From: Symbiodinium natans
Lineage: Eukaryota; Sar; Dinophyceae; Suessiales; Symbiodiniaceae
Reading direction: 5' to 3'
Length of the DNA stretch: 64,000 nucleotides
Assembly: GCA_905221605.1 (NCBI GenBank)
Contig: CAJNDS010002207.1
Location: 262,501-326,500, forward strand
A program made the translations under genes and the position numbers. The number at the start of each line of letters is the position of its first letter. The first letter of the stretch is position 1. This document shows, piece after piece, positions 39,129 through 50,174 of this stretch. Under the pieces are notes generated by a model. That model was given only the letters and a program-made list of their open reading frames with translations, made no database searches and had not been told where the DNA came from.

Positions 39129-40288
39129 GTCCAAAAACCCTTGAAGTTTTGAGTGTTTACTGGGCGCTGCACCATGAGATGCTACAGGGTGCCATGCATC
39201 ATCATGACATGCCTGATCAGCGGTGCCTTGCACTGAAGTCATTAAAAAACATATGTCCGCGCGATCGGTCTGATGCATCGAAGTCGAGATTCCGCAGAAA
39301 TCCGTAGAAGCGCGTGTGGCCTGTTGAAGGCACTGACCCATGTTCGTGCGACCCTAACGAGTGCAGTCTTGGCGCTTGCCCTGCCTGTCCAACATCCCAC
39401 TACCATTGATCACTCCTGAAAGTTGTGTCAGTTGGTTGCCACAAGACCCCGCGCAAGGGCTGAAATTGGGCAGAATGGTATGGACAACCCCCCGAGGGCT
39501 TCAATCGCAAGCTTCCAAACCCGCACAGAACCCAGGGGGGCCTATGCATCTTCGAGCTCGAAGGGTTCAGAGGTGTGCTATACTTATGGGCTTCAAAGGC
39601 TCACAGGACACCCGACAAGGTTTGGGCAAGCTGTCTTTACTTGCAGACATTTGAAGTGGCTTGTATGGGGCTTATGTGGGTTCTCACTCTGTCCGTGCCG
39701 GCCTCAGGTGGGAGGAAGGAGGGGCTTCTAATCCAATTCTAAACGGAAGGTCGACGTCCCGTGGGAGCTGCTCTCAGCCAGCCGACATGCACAAGGCTGG
39801 CGGCTGGTATTTAGCTTTCAGGAACCTGGAAAATTCGGGGCTTGCCCAGGATCTCATAGAGTGTCGATCCAGTGCTGGGAGGGGGCTGAGGAACCAGAGC
39901 CCATAGGTCCTGGATCCTGATCCGAATTATGGGGATCCAAAATTGCACTGGTGCCGTGCGCACCCACTGCTTGAAAGTCCCGAGCTTCTGCGGAACAGGA
40001 CTCCTAGTGCTGACGGCTCTCCTTGCAGCACTTTCACCTCATGAGCCATACAGTTCCCCTGCATCGGCCATGGCCGAGGCTCGGGGCGAATGGTGCACCT
40101 CATGGACCCTGAATTCCTGAATCAGCCATCAGCCACTTGCAGTGGTCCACCATGCGATAGGGAAGTCCTGCGAGCTTGCTTGTCCGTTGACCTACTGTGC
40201 GCCATATCCCTTGCATTCAGCGATCGGATTGAGACTTCAGGATTGTGCGATGTTGGCGTGGCTGCTTAGCATAAATTACACTACTTCA

Positions 40289-40355
40289 GGTCTTCAGCAA
40301 CCAGTGGCTCTTGTGCGCCATCGCCTTTGTGCAGCTTGGATACTTGTTGGACGTC
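40289..40355 (+). CDS. Candidate transmembrane exon (NQWLLCAIAFVQLGYLLD)
   Basis: After CTTCAG the frame SNQWLLCAIAFVQLGYLLD is hydrophobic and 15 of 18 codons are G/C-ending; a GT follows the Asp codon. Such an N-x-W-L-x-x-A-I helix occurs in several transporter families; none can be chosen. A weaker hydrophobic segment (GLLVLTALLAALS) lies at about 40009-40047. Start and end approximate. Confidence 0.45.
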
Positions 40356-43300
40356 TGAAGCTGGTAATTGATGTCGCAGTCAACGTAAGTTTCATTGCCC
40401 CGAAGGAGCTTGGCACATCTTGGTGCCAAGATGCCAAATCATTATTATCCCACGTATGTTGCATGTGAGACACAAACGCGGGTGTATACATGTGTGAAGT
40501 TGCGCCTGATACATACCACGCCTGCTAGTTGTGTTCTGATTATGTTTCGTTAGTGCCATCTCTGACAAACGCATCTTTCCTCTGACCTGGGTTCGCCGAG
40601 GTTTGTGCCGGTATGCTAGGTTCTATGCTAGGGGATGACCAGGGAGACGTGATGATTAGGGAGCTCGGGTGCCCACACAGTCGGAGTATTTCTGCCGGCC
40701 TGGCGGCCCCAGGCTTGTGACCACTGCAATCAAAGAAGACCTTCTCTCACGAGTGGCTGCGCCTGTGAAAGAGCTTGGACCCTTGGCGGCATGACTTATC
40801 CCACATCAATCCGCTTGTTCGGACATGTCAGGCTGCGCGACTACATAAAGCGGGGTTGTGTGTTCTGGCTCGGGCAGAAAGGCATATCTTTGTGAGACCT
40901 TATGTCTCGTGCCTGAGGAGCTGCCACACAATGAGGATTTCAAATGAGTCACCAAGCCCCAAACAACCAAACAGAAGAGCTCCAAGCGAAGGGGGGGGAT
41001 GAACTCTCCACGTATCTCCGGAGTTCTTAACATCCATCCTTCAGTCTCAGGTGTTGGGGGCTTGATGGTGAAGGCATCAACACTCCAGTGGCTGCTGCTC
41101 TCATGGGGGGGCAGCTTGGCTTTTCGAAGGGTTTGGCCTTGGCAGCACCTCCCCCCCGACCCTCTTAACCTGTAGCCTGTAACCTCTGCCGGGGGCTAAG
41201 GGCATCAGACGATTTTTTGTGAGCCCCAGGCGACGCCAAAGACTTGGAAGCCCTTTGCCTGGGCTTGGCGACGGTGCTGGCACCTTAGCCTAAGAAGCGG
41301 AGTTGTTTCTGTTTTGGTTTGGGTGTGTGGAACCAGTGTGGAAGGGGGGGGGGGGGGGCGGGTGGGGCCGCACAGATTCCCCCTCTAAAATTCAGGAATT
41401 GGGTTTGGGGAAGGGGTTTGAGGCCTCCGAGCGCAAGTCAGAAGCCCAGAAGCATCACATGTCCCAATGCTTGAAGCTCGCAGCGTGGCAAAGCGCATGG
41501 GAAGTAGCATCTTTTCAACACCACCGTGGCTGGGTGGGTGTGCCAGTCGAAAATGGAGCACGTGAATGCTAACGAACCCGTTTTCAGGTTCCAAACCTGA
41601 AGCAGCGACCCGCAAGCGACCAGCGCGGAGGTTTGCATGGCTGAGCAGCTGTCGGATCCACTGCCCGCAGCACTGAAAGCTACTCGGAGTTGGAGGGATG
41701 AAGAGGCTGGGGTCGAAGGGCTGTAGCGGCTATGGGGTTCCAGTGCTCCAGGATGTTCCAAGGTTTCGGACGCTGTAACTTTGGGTCCTAAGTATTCCTG
41801 TCTGAGTTCCGTCAGAGTCCAGGTGGCCAAGACGAGCACCACCTCTGGGCAAGTCACACGGTCAGCCAGGCTCTCAGCCTTGCCGGAGTGCGGTTTAGGG
41901 AGTATTATGAGACTTTAGGTCAGTTCTTCCGAGAGCTTAGATGGACGCAAGGTTGCTCGAATGTGCTTCTTAGGTACCTTCGAGCTCTTCGGCGGCCACA
42001 AATCCGAAGCCAAAGATGCTTTGCAGCAGAGAGTTCTTCCGATGTCTCCAGTCTCCAAGGCTTGAGCTGTGGGATGCATCCGATAAGGCGGAGTTGCATT
42101 TTGTTGCCCGGGGTGCGCAAAGGCGCAGGCCAACCCCGAGAGCAGTCATCAACAACCAGTGACCACACAGTCAGCAGCTACTTATGCACCCAGAGCCTTG
42201 AACGGAGTCAGGCTTTGCAAAGCGCAAGCAAAACTCCGGAATGTAGACGAAGCGCAACCATGCCCAACCCGAGAATCCTGCATACTCGGGCTCGTCTGAG
42301 GGCCCGGCCTCCGCGCCCTGAGATGGCATCACGTTGCACGGCTGCACAGTGGTTTAAACCGACAGCACTCATAAACTTTCCAGCAGCCGTCACAGAAGCT
42401 TTGGGACTTCGGCAGAGTTCCGTAATGCCTGCAAGAACTTAATTTGCCAGCCTGAGAGCGACGAAGCCTGAGCAGGCATACCGCGTGAACTGAAGAACCA
42501 GCACGAAGACTCCAAGCCCCTTTCCCGATTTCTGAGGTCCATTGCGAAAGCCCAGCATTGGGTCCAGCGAAGTGTCCACCACAGCGCCCTCCACACCACG
42601 TGCCGTGGCGTATGTTCAGGGAACTTGCTGCTGCTCCTTTAAAGGGTCTACTGACTCAGCCACTCCATGATTATGATCAGTCCTGCGAAGGAACTGCGTG
42701 GGACGTGCATGTATGTAGAAATTTGTCCACACCATGTTGTGAAAGGCACAAGCAAATGCTGAGCACGAGAAACCTGATGCCGGATGCCTTCCATGACTAC
42801 ACTTCTCCTCCAAGCTTTTAGAAGACTAAACAGATGTAGTCACTACGGGTGCTTACAAGCTGTGACGGTGAATGCGGGGGTTGGGTGATTCCGACTGCCA
42901 GGTGGGGGTTTTCGGTCTAAGGCCAGTGAGGATCCACGATTGTCTTGCTGAAAAGGGTTTAAAAGTTTTGAGTGGCCATGGTGGGGTGGTGCACTCTTGA
43001 ACCCTGCAGCCTGGCAAGGAGCAAGGGGCATTAAGACAGTTCCGTGTTTTTTTGAGGGGCGGGGGGGGGAGGGTGGACGGAAGGACCGCAGAGATTTCTC
43101 GGATTGAAGGAAAGACTCTCCCAGCCAAGGAGGCACCCCGCTGATCACCGCCAGATCGCTTGCAGGCTCGCCGGTAAAGAATCAGATGTGAAGTGTCATG
43201 ATGATGTGCCTCAGCCCACGGAACTTGAGAGTCGTCTTCGACGGAAGCAGAGCCTGGCTCAGGCCAAACCAGCAAGGAGGTATCCAGCCACGTCAGCTGC

Positions 43301-43982
43301 AACCGGAGTTCCGGTTCTGTGAAGAGCGTACTGCATGCAGCTTCCTAGACTCCATGTACGAACTTAGGTAACTTTAGTTTACAACTCGAAGCTTTGAGAG
43401 TCTAGAGGCGTGCTGGCCTGCAGGAGTTTCTCTTCCAGTTTGATATCAATGCAGCCGAGGTGACAGCGAGTTGTCCAGCGAGCTTGCATCTGACTCTGAG
43501 TAGCTGATGTCCTTGGCCCACGGAAGTCACGGAACCCGAGCAATCGTACTTGACATGGCTTGATTCGATATTGATCTACATGTCTGGATCACGATGTCCA
43601 GCATGACCACGTTCAGTGGGCCAGGAGGTGAGGTTGGGCAGCAGAAAAAGCGCGCTCTTGCATCTTTGCCCAAGAGCCATTGCCGCCGTTATTCCGATTT
43701 CTTCTCTTCCCCCCCCCCCCCACACACCCTTAGTAGGGGTTCCTATACTGTAGTCCCTGTAGAGGATGGCTGAGGGGCTTCTCGGTGGCTTGTAGGGGTG
43801 TGGAAAGAATATACTTCTCCAGGCCCTATATGCAAAAGCCTCTGAACCATGCCCGACAAACTACAAAGCTGATGCCCTGGAGGCTTTCTCCACGCCAGGC
43901 TTATCAGGCTCCCACGTTGCAATGCCAGATGGGGCTGCAATGAGGCTTCCCCACAAGCTCTCCCGAATAATTAAGCCTTGAG
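40356..43982. other. No firm gene; G-run, scattered open frames
   Basis: A G-run at about 41344-41359 and a C-run at 43711-43721. A minus-strand frame near 41.56-41.63 kb (LVACGSLLQVWNLKTGS) looks like one WD40 blade. Near 43.1-43.32 kb a + frame (VPQPTELESRLRRKQSL) ends at TGA 43319-43321, and 43.63-43.70 kb reads QQKKRALASLPKSHCRR; both are weak. Confidence 0.35.
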
Positions 43983-44044
43983 AACATGCGAAAATGTTAA
44001 AGCAAACCGTTCGCAAGTTCATCGATCTTTTTCCACCCCCAAAG
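43983..44044 (+). CDS. Candidate exon, unknown (MLKQTVRKFIDLFPPPK)
   Basis: Reads HAKMLKQTVRKFIDLFPPPK and ends at AAG|GC (44045). Phase 0 join across a 63-nt GC-AG intron to 44108. A TGA just upstream limits the left end to the AG at 43981-43982. Confidence 0.5.
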
Positions 44045-44107
44045 GCTTCCGAGCGTTGAGACTTAGGTGTGCTCAGATTGCGCTGCTGGTCGGTACCTTC
44101 AGGACAG

Positions 44108-44187
44108 CGGCCCCGAGGTATCACGTTTCTTGGGACCACGGACGAACTGAAGCTTCACAAGCACGATTTGGATACCGCCCGCGAAAC
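44108..44187 (+). CDS. Candidate exon, unknown (ITFLGTTDELKLHKHDLD)
   Basis: After GGACAG (44107) the frame reads RPRGITFLGTTDELKLHKHD and LDTARE, to a GT donor at 44188. With the previous exon it gives FPPPKRPRGITFLGTTDEL, a smooth protein sequence. Family unknown. Confidence 0.55.
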
Positions 44188-46734
44188 GTTAATTAGGGTA
44201 GAATGGGACTCTCATCCGAAGCCCCATAGGCCCGAGGAACGAGGAACTGAAGGCCCCAGACCCCCAAGTACACGCGGAAGCCACCAGAAGCCACTTTGGA
44301 GGTGTTCAGGGCAGCACTGCAATGTACTGCACCACTTGCACGACTTAGACTCAGCAGGTCTGTCTTTTAGCTGCCGGTGATTAGGCCGATGAACATCCTA
44401 TGTGTACACCCTCTACCGAGGCTATTGTTGCTTGGTTTTTTTTTGAGTTCCGACACTTATGAACCTCGACGCATGCAAATAGCATTGCGATGGCAGACTT
44501 CTCCAGGACACCGCAGCGTCGAGCGTGGCGCAGTGCTTGGCGTGCCCGGCAGGGACGGCCCTTTGGACCTTGTCATGTCCATGTCGGCTCGAATGTGGCC
44601 TCCGCGAGCTACATGGATCTTCGCGGTTTCCTTTCTCATGGGCACGACCTGCGTTGAGCCACGCTTTCTTTGTGACTTTCTAAATGCCCTTTTGAATGTC
44701 AGTATTTGCATGTCCTCAGACCCAGGCCTCGGTGGCGGGATCCTCGCTGTGCAGCCTCTGCAAGCTGACAGAGAACTAGAAGGTAAAATGCAGGTCGTGT
44801 ATTTTTTCATAACTGCCTGAGAGTTCACTCGGCGACTCGGCTTTTCTCACAACTGTAGAAGCGCTATGACACTATGAAAGACTTCACGTATGCATGTTGC
44901 CACAAGCCGCCGAAAATGACGAAGTTTTGACCCCACCAAGCTAGAAGTTCAATGCCGCAAATCTAACGGGGGACTTGTCAGCGCTGATGGTCTTAGCGGT
45001 GGAGCTTTTGGCAGGTGTTTTGCTGCGACACGCAGCCGTCAGGTTGTCCGCCTTGATTCTTGCACTCACACCCACCACATGCCAGGGGAAAGTTCATTTC
45101 ACTTGGAGCCTGTCTTCTCAACATTGGAAATCAGACAGGCTTTTTGTTGCCGACGCCATGCATCGCACTGAAGGAGTGTGGAGCGCTTCATGCATGTAGT
45201 AGGTGCCCCCCGCTTTGAAACTTCCCGGGGTGTAGCATGCTCAGACTTAGAACCGCACAATGAAGTGTTATGGACACCCCAAACTGAAGCTCCAAATGAT
45301 CGACGACTCTTCCCTCTCATCGCTCGACAGTCGGCCATCCGCCGCTTAGGCTCGCGCGGACGTTATGCCGACGCCGACGGCGTCCTGGCTTCGGAGAGGT
45401 TTGGGGTTGAGGCGTGCTCCGAGTTCAAATAAGGTCCACGTGCTTCAGAGCTAGCTAATGCTTGGATCTTGTCGTTGCTGAGAAGTTTGTCAAAGCAGCC
45501 AGGCTGTTGTGGAAACAAGGCCCGTCCAGCATACTGCAGCCCATGCCCAAACATTTGTTTGGCAAGTGCATGGGTGGTCGGACCATGTCGGACCCCGGCT
45601 TTACAACATAGTAATGAAAATTGAATGTCCTCATCTTCTTAGCAAGGCTTCCACACAAGGATCGACATCTGTAGCAGTAATCCAAACGCGCGCACACACA
45701 CACACACACCGAGAAAATCCAAGGTATGTCGGAGTGTCGCCGGTGCCCCTTGACAGCGCCGGCGGTGGCTGCAGACGGGGCTCTGGGCCGCTCGTGCATG
45801 CGATTTTTCAGTCCTTAAATTCAAAATTCCCGGTCTGGACCTTTTTTTGCTGCAAGCCTGATACTGTTAGGTTTCCCTTCACATCTGATCTTATTTGTTT
45901 AGGAGTTGAGATCTTGGGAGGTTGCCCTGCGATATAGGGAGTTCAGGAGTCCTCGGAGTCTTGGGTGTACGAAGGGTTTTCAGGACCAAGCTGAAGGGGG
46001 CGACTTGAGAAAGTCGAAAGCGAACAATATTCAATGAACCAGTTCTCGGCAGTTCTCGGCTGAGAGCCCAGGTGGGCAAAGCAAAGCTGCGCTGTTGCCA
46101 GCTCTTCAATCCTGTTTGGGTGTGCCGAATCCATCAACTCATAGAGTCATGGAGCTCCAAAGAGCCGGCTCGAAGAAACTCATGCCAAGCCTTCACACTG
46201 TAAAGCCGCGAGGCTGCTGCCCATCGCACTCCGACACCTGGCCCAGCGATGAAGGATCGAGCGCAATGCGCGGAGCCGAGAGACAAGGTCTTATGTGCGC
46301 GCAGGGAGTTCAGAACCTGCCGATTGCAGCTTCCTTGCGCGGTCTGCTATTTTCAGGATCTTAGTTAGGCCCAGGCATTTTCCTGAGAAGTAGAACTGAA
46401 ACACATGCAGCCCTGTCATGCTGTAAGTACACCCGATGGCCATCGATGGCTCGCCTCAAGAGGCACAGCTTCAGCTTTCAAACGCAGAACCCGACCCTGG
46501 CATGATACAGATATCAACAGCTTGTATCCTCAGTTCCAAGCTGGCAGGTGGCAAGCAAACACTTCCCCCAAACTCCCTGAATGCTACCTAAGGCTGAAGC
46601 CCGATAGAACCCCTGCCCTGAACCCCAACACCATGGACTGCATTGCATTTCGCCGAGATGCGCACGAAGCAGAACAAAACAACCGTGGATTGGGCGATGC
46701 CAAAACAGCCCTTCAAGCCCGTCCCTTCGCTAAG
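44188..46734 (+). other. Scattered hydrophobic frames, CA microsatellite
   Basis: A + frame at about 44.6-44.8 kb (WIFAVSFLMGTTCVEPRF) and one at 44.97-45.05 kb (ALMVLAVELLAGVLL) are hydrophobic but have no clear boundaries. A short CA repeat lies at 45691-45709. Confidence 0.35.
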
Positions 46735-46792
46735 GTTGAGCATGCCACCGGGCAAGATGCTCACCGAGGTTCACGTCGTGGGCAGCTGCGAG
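46735..46792 (+). CDS. Candidate exon, unknown (MPPGKMLTEVHVVGSCE)
   Basis: CTAAG|G acceptor at 46734 and GAG|GC donor at 46793 enclose LSMPPGKMLTEVHVVGSCE; 17 of 19 codons from the Met end in G or C. Ends in phase 0. An overlapping longer frame is judged a shadow. Confidence 0.55.
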
Positions 46793-46831
46793 GCCCCCTG
46801 AAATCTTCACATGGTTCAGTATATGTGCATA

Positions 46832-46982
46832 ATATATATATATATAGTATTACTGACACACATACACATACATATATGTGTGTGTATATATATATATATG
46901 ATTCTGTGTGATTTGAACGTGTATATATATATATACACATGTACCCGTGAGTGAGCTTGTGTGTATATATATATATATATGT
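46832..46982 (+). repeat. TA / TG dinucleotide repeats
   Basis: Several TA blocks and CACATA-type units over about 150 bp, directly after the 46735 exon. Confidence 0.85.
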
Positions 46983-47819
46983 AATTGCTTGTTTATTTAT
47001 TTATTCGCACTAGCACGCACATACATATTTATGTAACGACTGTTGGAGACAAGCTTCATGAGTAGATAAATACACATAAGTACACATGCAAGCAGCACGT
47101 ATAAATATCAATCCTCGTAGAAGTGCAGATGTAAACACATAAGGCTATAGCATGATTTGCTTAATTGCTTGGTTACTTACTAGTGTCTTTCGTGTTTTTA
47201 TTCCATGCATGTATTGCGGTTTTCATAGTTTGTTTCTGCTGGCTCAGGATTTACTTCACACAAGACTTGTCACTTCCTTTTTTCGATCAACTTAAATTAT
47301 GTCTCTACCCGTTTTGAGGTCCCAGTTGCTCAAGGTAGGGTTTAGGGTTAGAGACTTTTGAGATGTTGTGCTTTTTCACGTGCTCCGGTCTCCTCTGAAC
47401 CCTCTACTGACATAAGCAAGTCTTGAAGTGTCGTCCATCAGATGAATCTTGCTTGCTCTGCGCACTTCAGCGCACGTTTTCGAGCCGCAGACCCCCACCA
47501 GTTTCCTCACCAGCAAGCTTCAAAACCTCAATTGCACCCTGCATGGTAACGTTGCGTACTGTTGCAGGTTGGAATCTCCCCCATCGATAGCTGATAGCTG
47601 CTGTAGTCGAGTCATGTGTCTCGCAGAAAAAAGCTTTGGGACACCACAACCAAGCCTTAACGATTAGCCGAAAAGTCGAAACGCCATCCTGCCCACCCCC
47701 GCTCGTCAGGTCCGCTAGTTTATCTTTCCCACAAGGTTCCCAAGTCTTGCCACTATCCCTTCCCAGCACACCGGGCAGGATGATGTGGACCCCGAGGCCA
47801 TGTCTTTGAGATCCTCTTC

Positions 47820-47856
47820 CGGTGTGTGTGCGTGTGTGTGTGTGAGTGAGTGAGTG

Positions 47857-47894
<38 letters not shown>
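47820..47894 (+). repeat. GT / GAGT microsatellite
   Basis: GT units interrupted by GAGT units; gives Thr-His ORFs on the minus strand and Cys-Val on the plus strand. Confidence 0.9.
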
Positions 47895-47896
<2 letters not shown>

Positions 47897-48872
47897 TGCA
47901 TGGCACTTGGGGAATGGATTCTGTTTCAGCTTCTGGCCCAGGCTCCAGGTCAAAAGTCATAATGGCTTCTGCAGGTTGTCAGTCAGAGGCCGGCGAAAAG
48001 ACTCCGCAAAGCCCATCCACATTTCTGCGGCGCTGGTTGCTTCATCGTTGTTCGAACCCAGGGGCTCTGAGGGTGGAGTTTGGGAGTTCCCATCCTCATA
48101 CCAAGCCTTGGCTCTCCAGGCTTCCACTGATAAGGCTTCGCAAATTCCACCCCAAAAACAGCTTAGGGCTTCGATCCCTGCACACTAAGCCCCCAACATG
48201 GCCATGCAGGATCCTGCTATGGATGACCTAGTCATTCGATCCGACCGCCAGCGGTTCGAAGCGAGTGGATCCCTGTCGTTTGCCACGATCCGGCCTGCAG
48301 GCCCTCATTGTTTGGGGCGTGTGGGGTTTGAAGACGAGGACTAAGGTTGAGTGTTGAATCTAGGCCAGAGACATCGGTTGAAGAAATTGAGGTCAAGTGT
48401 CTTCAGAGCCCGAATCCAAGACAAATGTTGCACAGGTTTCCACCTCTGTTGCGCGGGATACCTTCAGAAGGATTGCCTAGCCTAGGACGTCCCCGTGAAC
48501 GTGGGAAATCAGCGAGACCCCAATCTCGAAAACCCTAAGGCTTATCCTCTGGTTTATCGGACATTGAAGGGTGTCGCGTAGCTCACAATTCCAGCCACGA
48601 GAGGCATTCACAGCTGCCTCCACGTGCAGTGCGGTTACAACAACAGCTGTGCCTTTGATGCATGACAAATCATTTCATGAACTTCCGCTTTCGTCGTAGG
48701 GGGTTTCATTGTTCAGCTGTCTCAGTGAAGAACCCCAAAGCCTGAGTCGCTGAGAAGATTAGAACCAAAAGCCTCCAGGCGGTGTCGGGAGGAATCATCA
48801 ATCTGCAACCCTGCCTTTCCAGGTAGAGTACTGCTTCCTGTCTGATACTTGCTCTTTACATTTTTCGTGTTT

Positions 48873-48877
<5 letters not shown>

Positions 48878-48909
<32 letters not shown>
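48878..48909 (+). repeat. GA microsatellite
   Basis: About sixteen GA units; gives Ser-Leu runs in the minus-strand ORFs. Confidence 0.9.
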
Positions 48910-48913
<4 letters not shown>

Positions 48914-49565
48914 AAAAGGACGAGGAAAGACATAACGCAAGAAAGACATGCAGAAGCAAGTAGGCAAGTAATGACTGACGACCAAAGAAATGAACAAACC
49001 CCAAACCCTCAACCCTAAGCCGACCAAAACCTTGCGGAGTGGCTCGTCCAGCTATGTGGGCGCCAGACCAATTCTCTTGATATTCCTTGTGGCAGACTGG
49101 GGGCACGGACAGGCTTCCCTGCTGGGACAAGCCCTGGTGCAGACTTTGCCCCAGTGGCTGAGAACTGTGATTGGGTTGAGCTCGTTTTGTCGTGTGAGTT
49201 AGGGCTGGTGTGTCACTCTTCGTTCGCATTGTCCTCGACTTGTCCCTGCGGAGTGGCGTCAGCCATGCGGGCCAATGTTGTTGGCGAAAAAGCTGCCTAA
49301 GCCCCAGAACTTTGTAAAGCCTGTACCCAGGAAAAGCGCAAAACTGCAAAAGGCATAGGAAGAACCGGAAGGCCTCTGAACAGCAACCCCCCAGCCACCT
49401 CCACCCAAGGCTGCCCCCGCTTTCATCCATGAAAGAAGTCAGGTACTCATCTGATCCCAGAGACGGGTGACTTCATGCCCCTGAGCTTGCAGCTTCAGAT
49501 GTTTCAGGCACCGGTGATAGTGAAAAGGTATCTGGTAGGGTAGATAGACAAAGGCTGCCCACTTG

Positions 49566-50174
49566 TTATACCCAAGCAAATAACAGAGCAGAATGCAGCG
49601 AGTGCTCGGGGGGAGGGTCAGGGCGCACTTGATTGATCGATATGTAGTGGATGTGCTGGAGGCCTCGTTGTTCCACGCTCTTGCTAATGCTTAGCTTAAA
49701 GGTTTTGATTTTTTTGCCAGCCTTAAGGGGTAGGCCACTCAGATTCTGAAGTCCTGAAGAAGCTGCGGCCAAGACCTCCAGCTCGACCTGGCTTTGTGCC
49801 ACCTGCTTCTTCCACTGAGGCCAGGGCTCTACCTGGAGGCCATGGGCTGTTGCAATATGCGCTTCAGGGATCAGGTCTGGAGAGTCGCTGGAGAGTTGTA
49901 TCGTCTTCCAAAACCCTTCAGATCTCCAGTCATGGCCATCATCCAATCTAGCAGGATTTCTTGAGCATTGCGCGAGTGTGACTTGTCCAAGGATATCCTC
50001 GGGGTGAAGCGAGCATCGCAGTTTGGGAATTTGCGGCTCCCCCTGAGGACGGTACAGGCTTCTGTACCGTCCTCCTTCGGACAGTTGCCTTGCCTTTTGC
50101 GAGTAGGAGCGTCCAAACCCAATGTAAACCTCCCGGCCCTGCATTGTCCTCTGCAGGCCTCTGCCCATGTACAA
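49566..50174 (-). CDS. Doubtful 202-codon minus-strand ORF
   Basis: One of the longest single frames in the window not explained by a simple repeat or a known exon. Reads for example YIGFGRSYSQKARQL and GLPLKAGKKIKTFKLSISK. No domain, no strong codon bias and no introns, unlike the other genes. It also contains the perfect hairpin at 50045-50074. It could be a retroposed or chance ORF. Confidence 0.2.
   Translation of the reverse strand: MYMGRGLQRTMQGREVYIGFGRSYSQKARQLSEGGRYRSLYRPQGEPQIPKLRCSLHPEDILGQVTLAQCSRNPARLDDGHDWRSEGFWKTIQLSSDSPDLIPEAHIATAHGLQVEPWPQWKKQVAQSQVELEVLAAASSGLQNLSGLPLKAGKKIKTFKLSISKSVEQRGLQHIHYISINQVRPDPPPEHSLHSALLFAWV
50045..50074. other. Perfect 13-bp inverted repeat (hairpin)
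   Basis: GAGGACGGTACAG (50045-50057), loop GCTT, CTGTACCGTCCTC (50062-50074). Could be a small RNA stem, a mobile-element end or a cruciform. Confidence 0.9.

Larger units (their letters stand above)
46983..49565. other. AT-rich and microsatellite-rich, no gene recognised
   Basis: 46.98-47.34 kb is A/T-rich. A telomere-like GGGTTTAGGGTT lies at 47338-47349, a GT repeat at 47820-47894 and a GA repeat at 48878-48909. ORFs crossing the repeats are not credible. Confidence 0.5.

Noticed and set aside
48798-49430. 210-codon minus-strand ORF
   Set aside because: It passes through the GA microsatellite (poly Ser-Leu); no domain.
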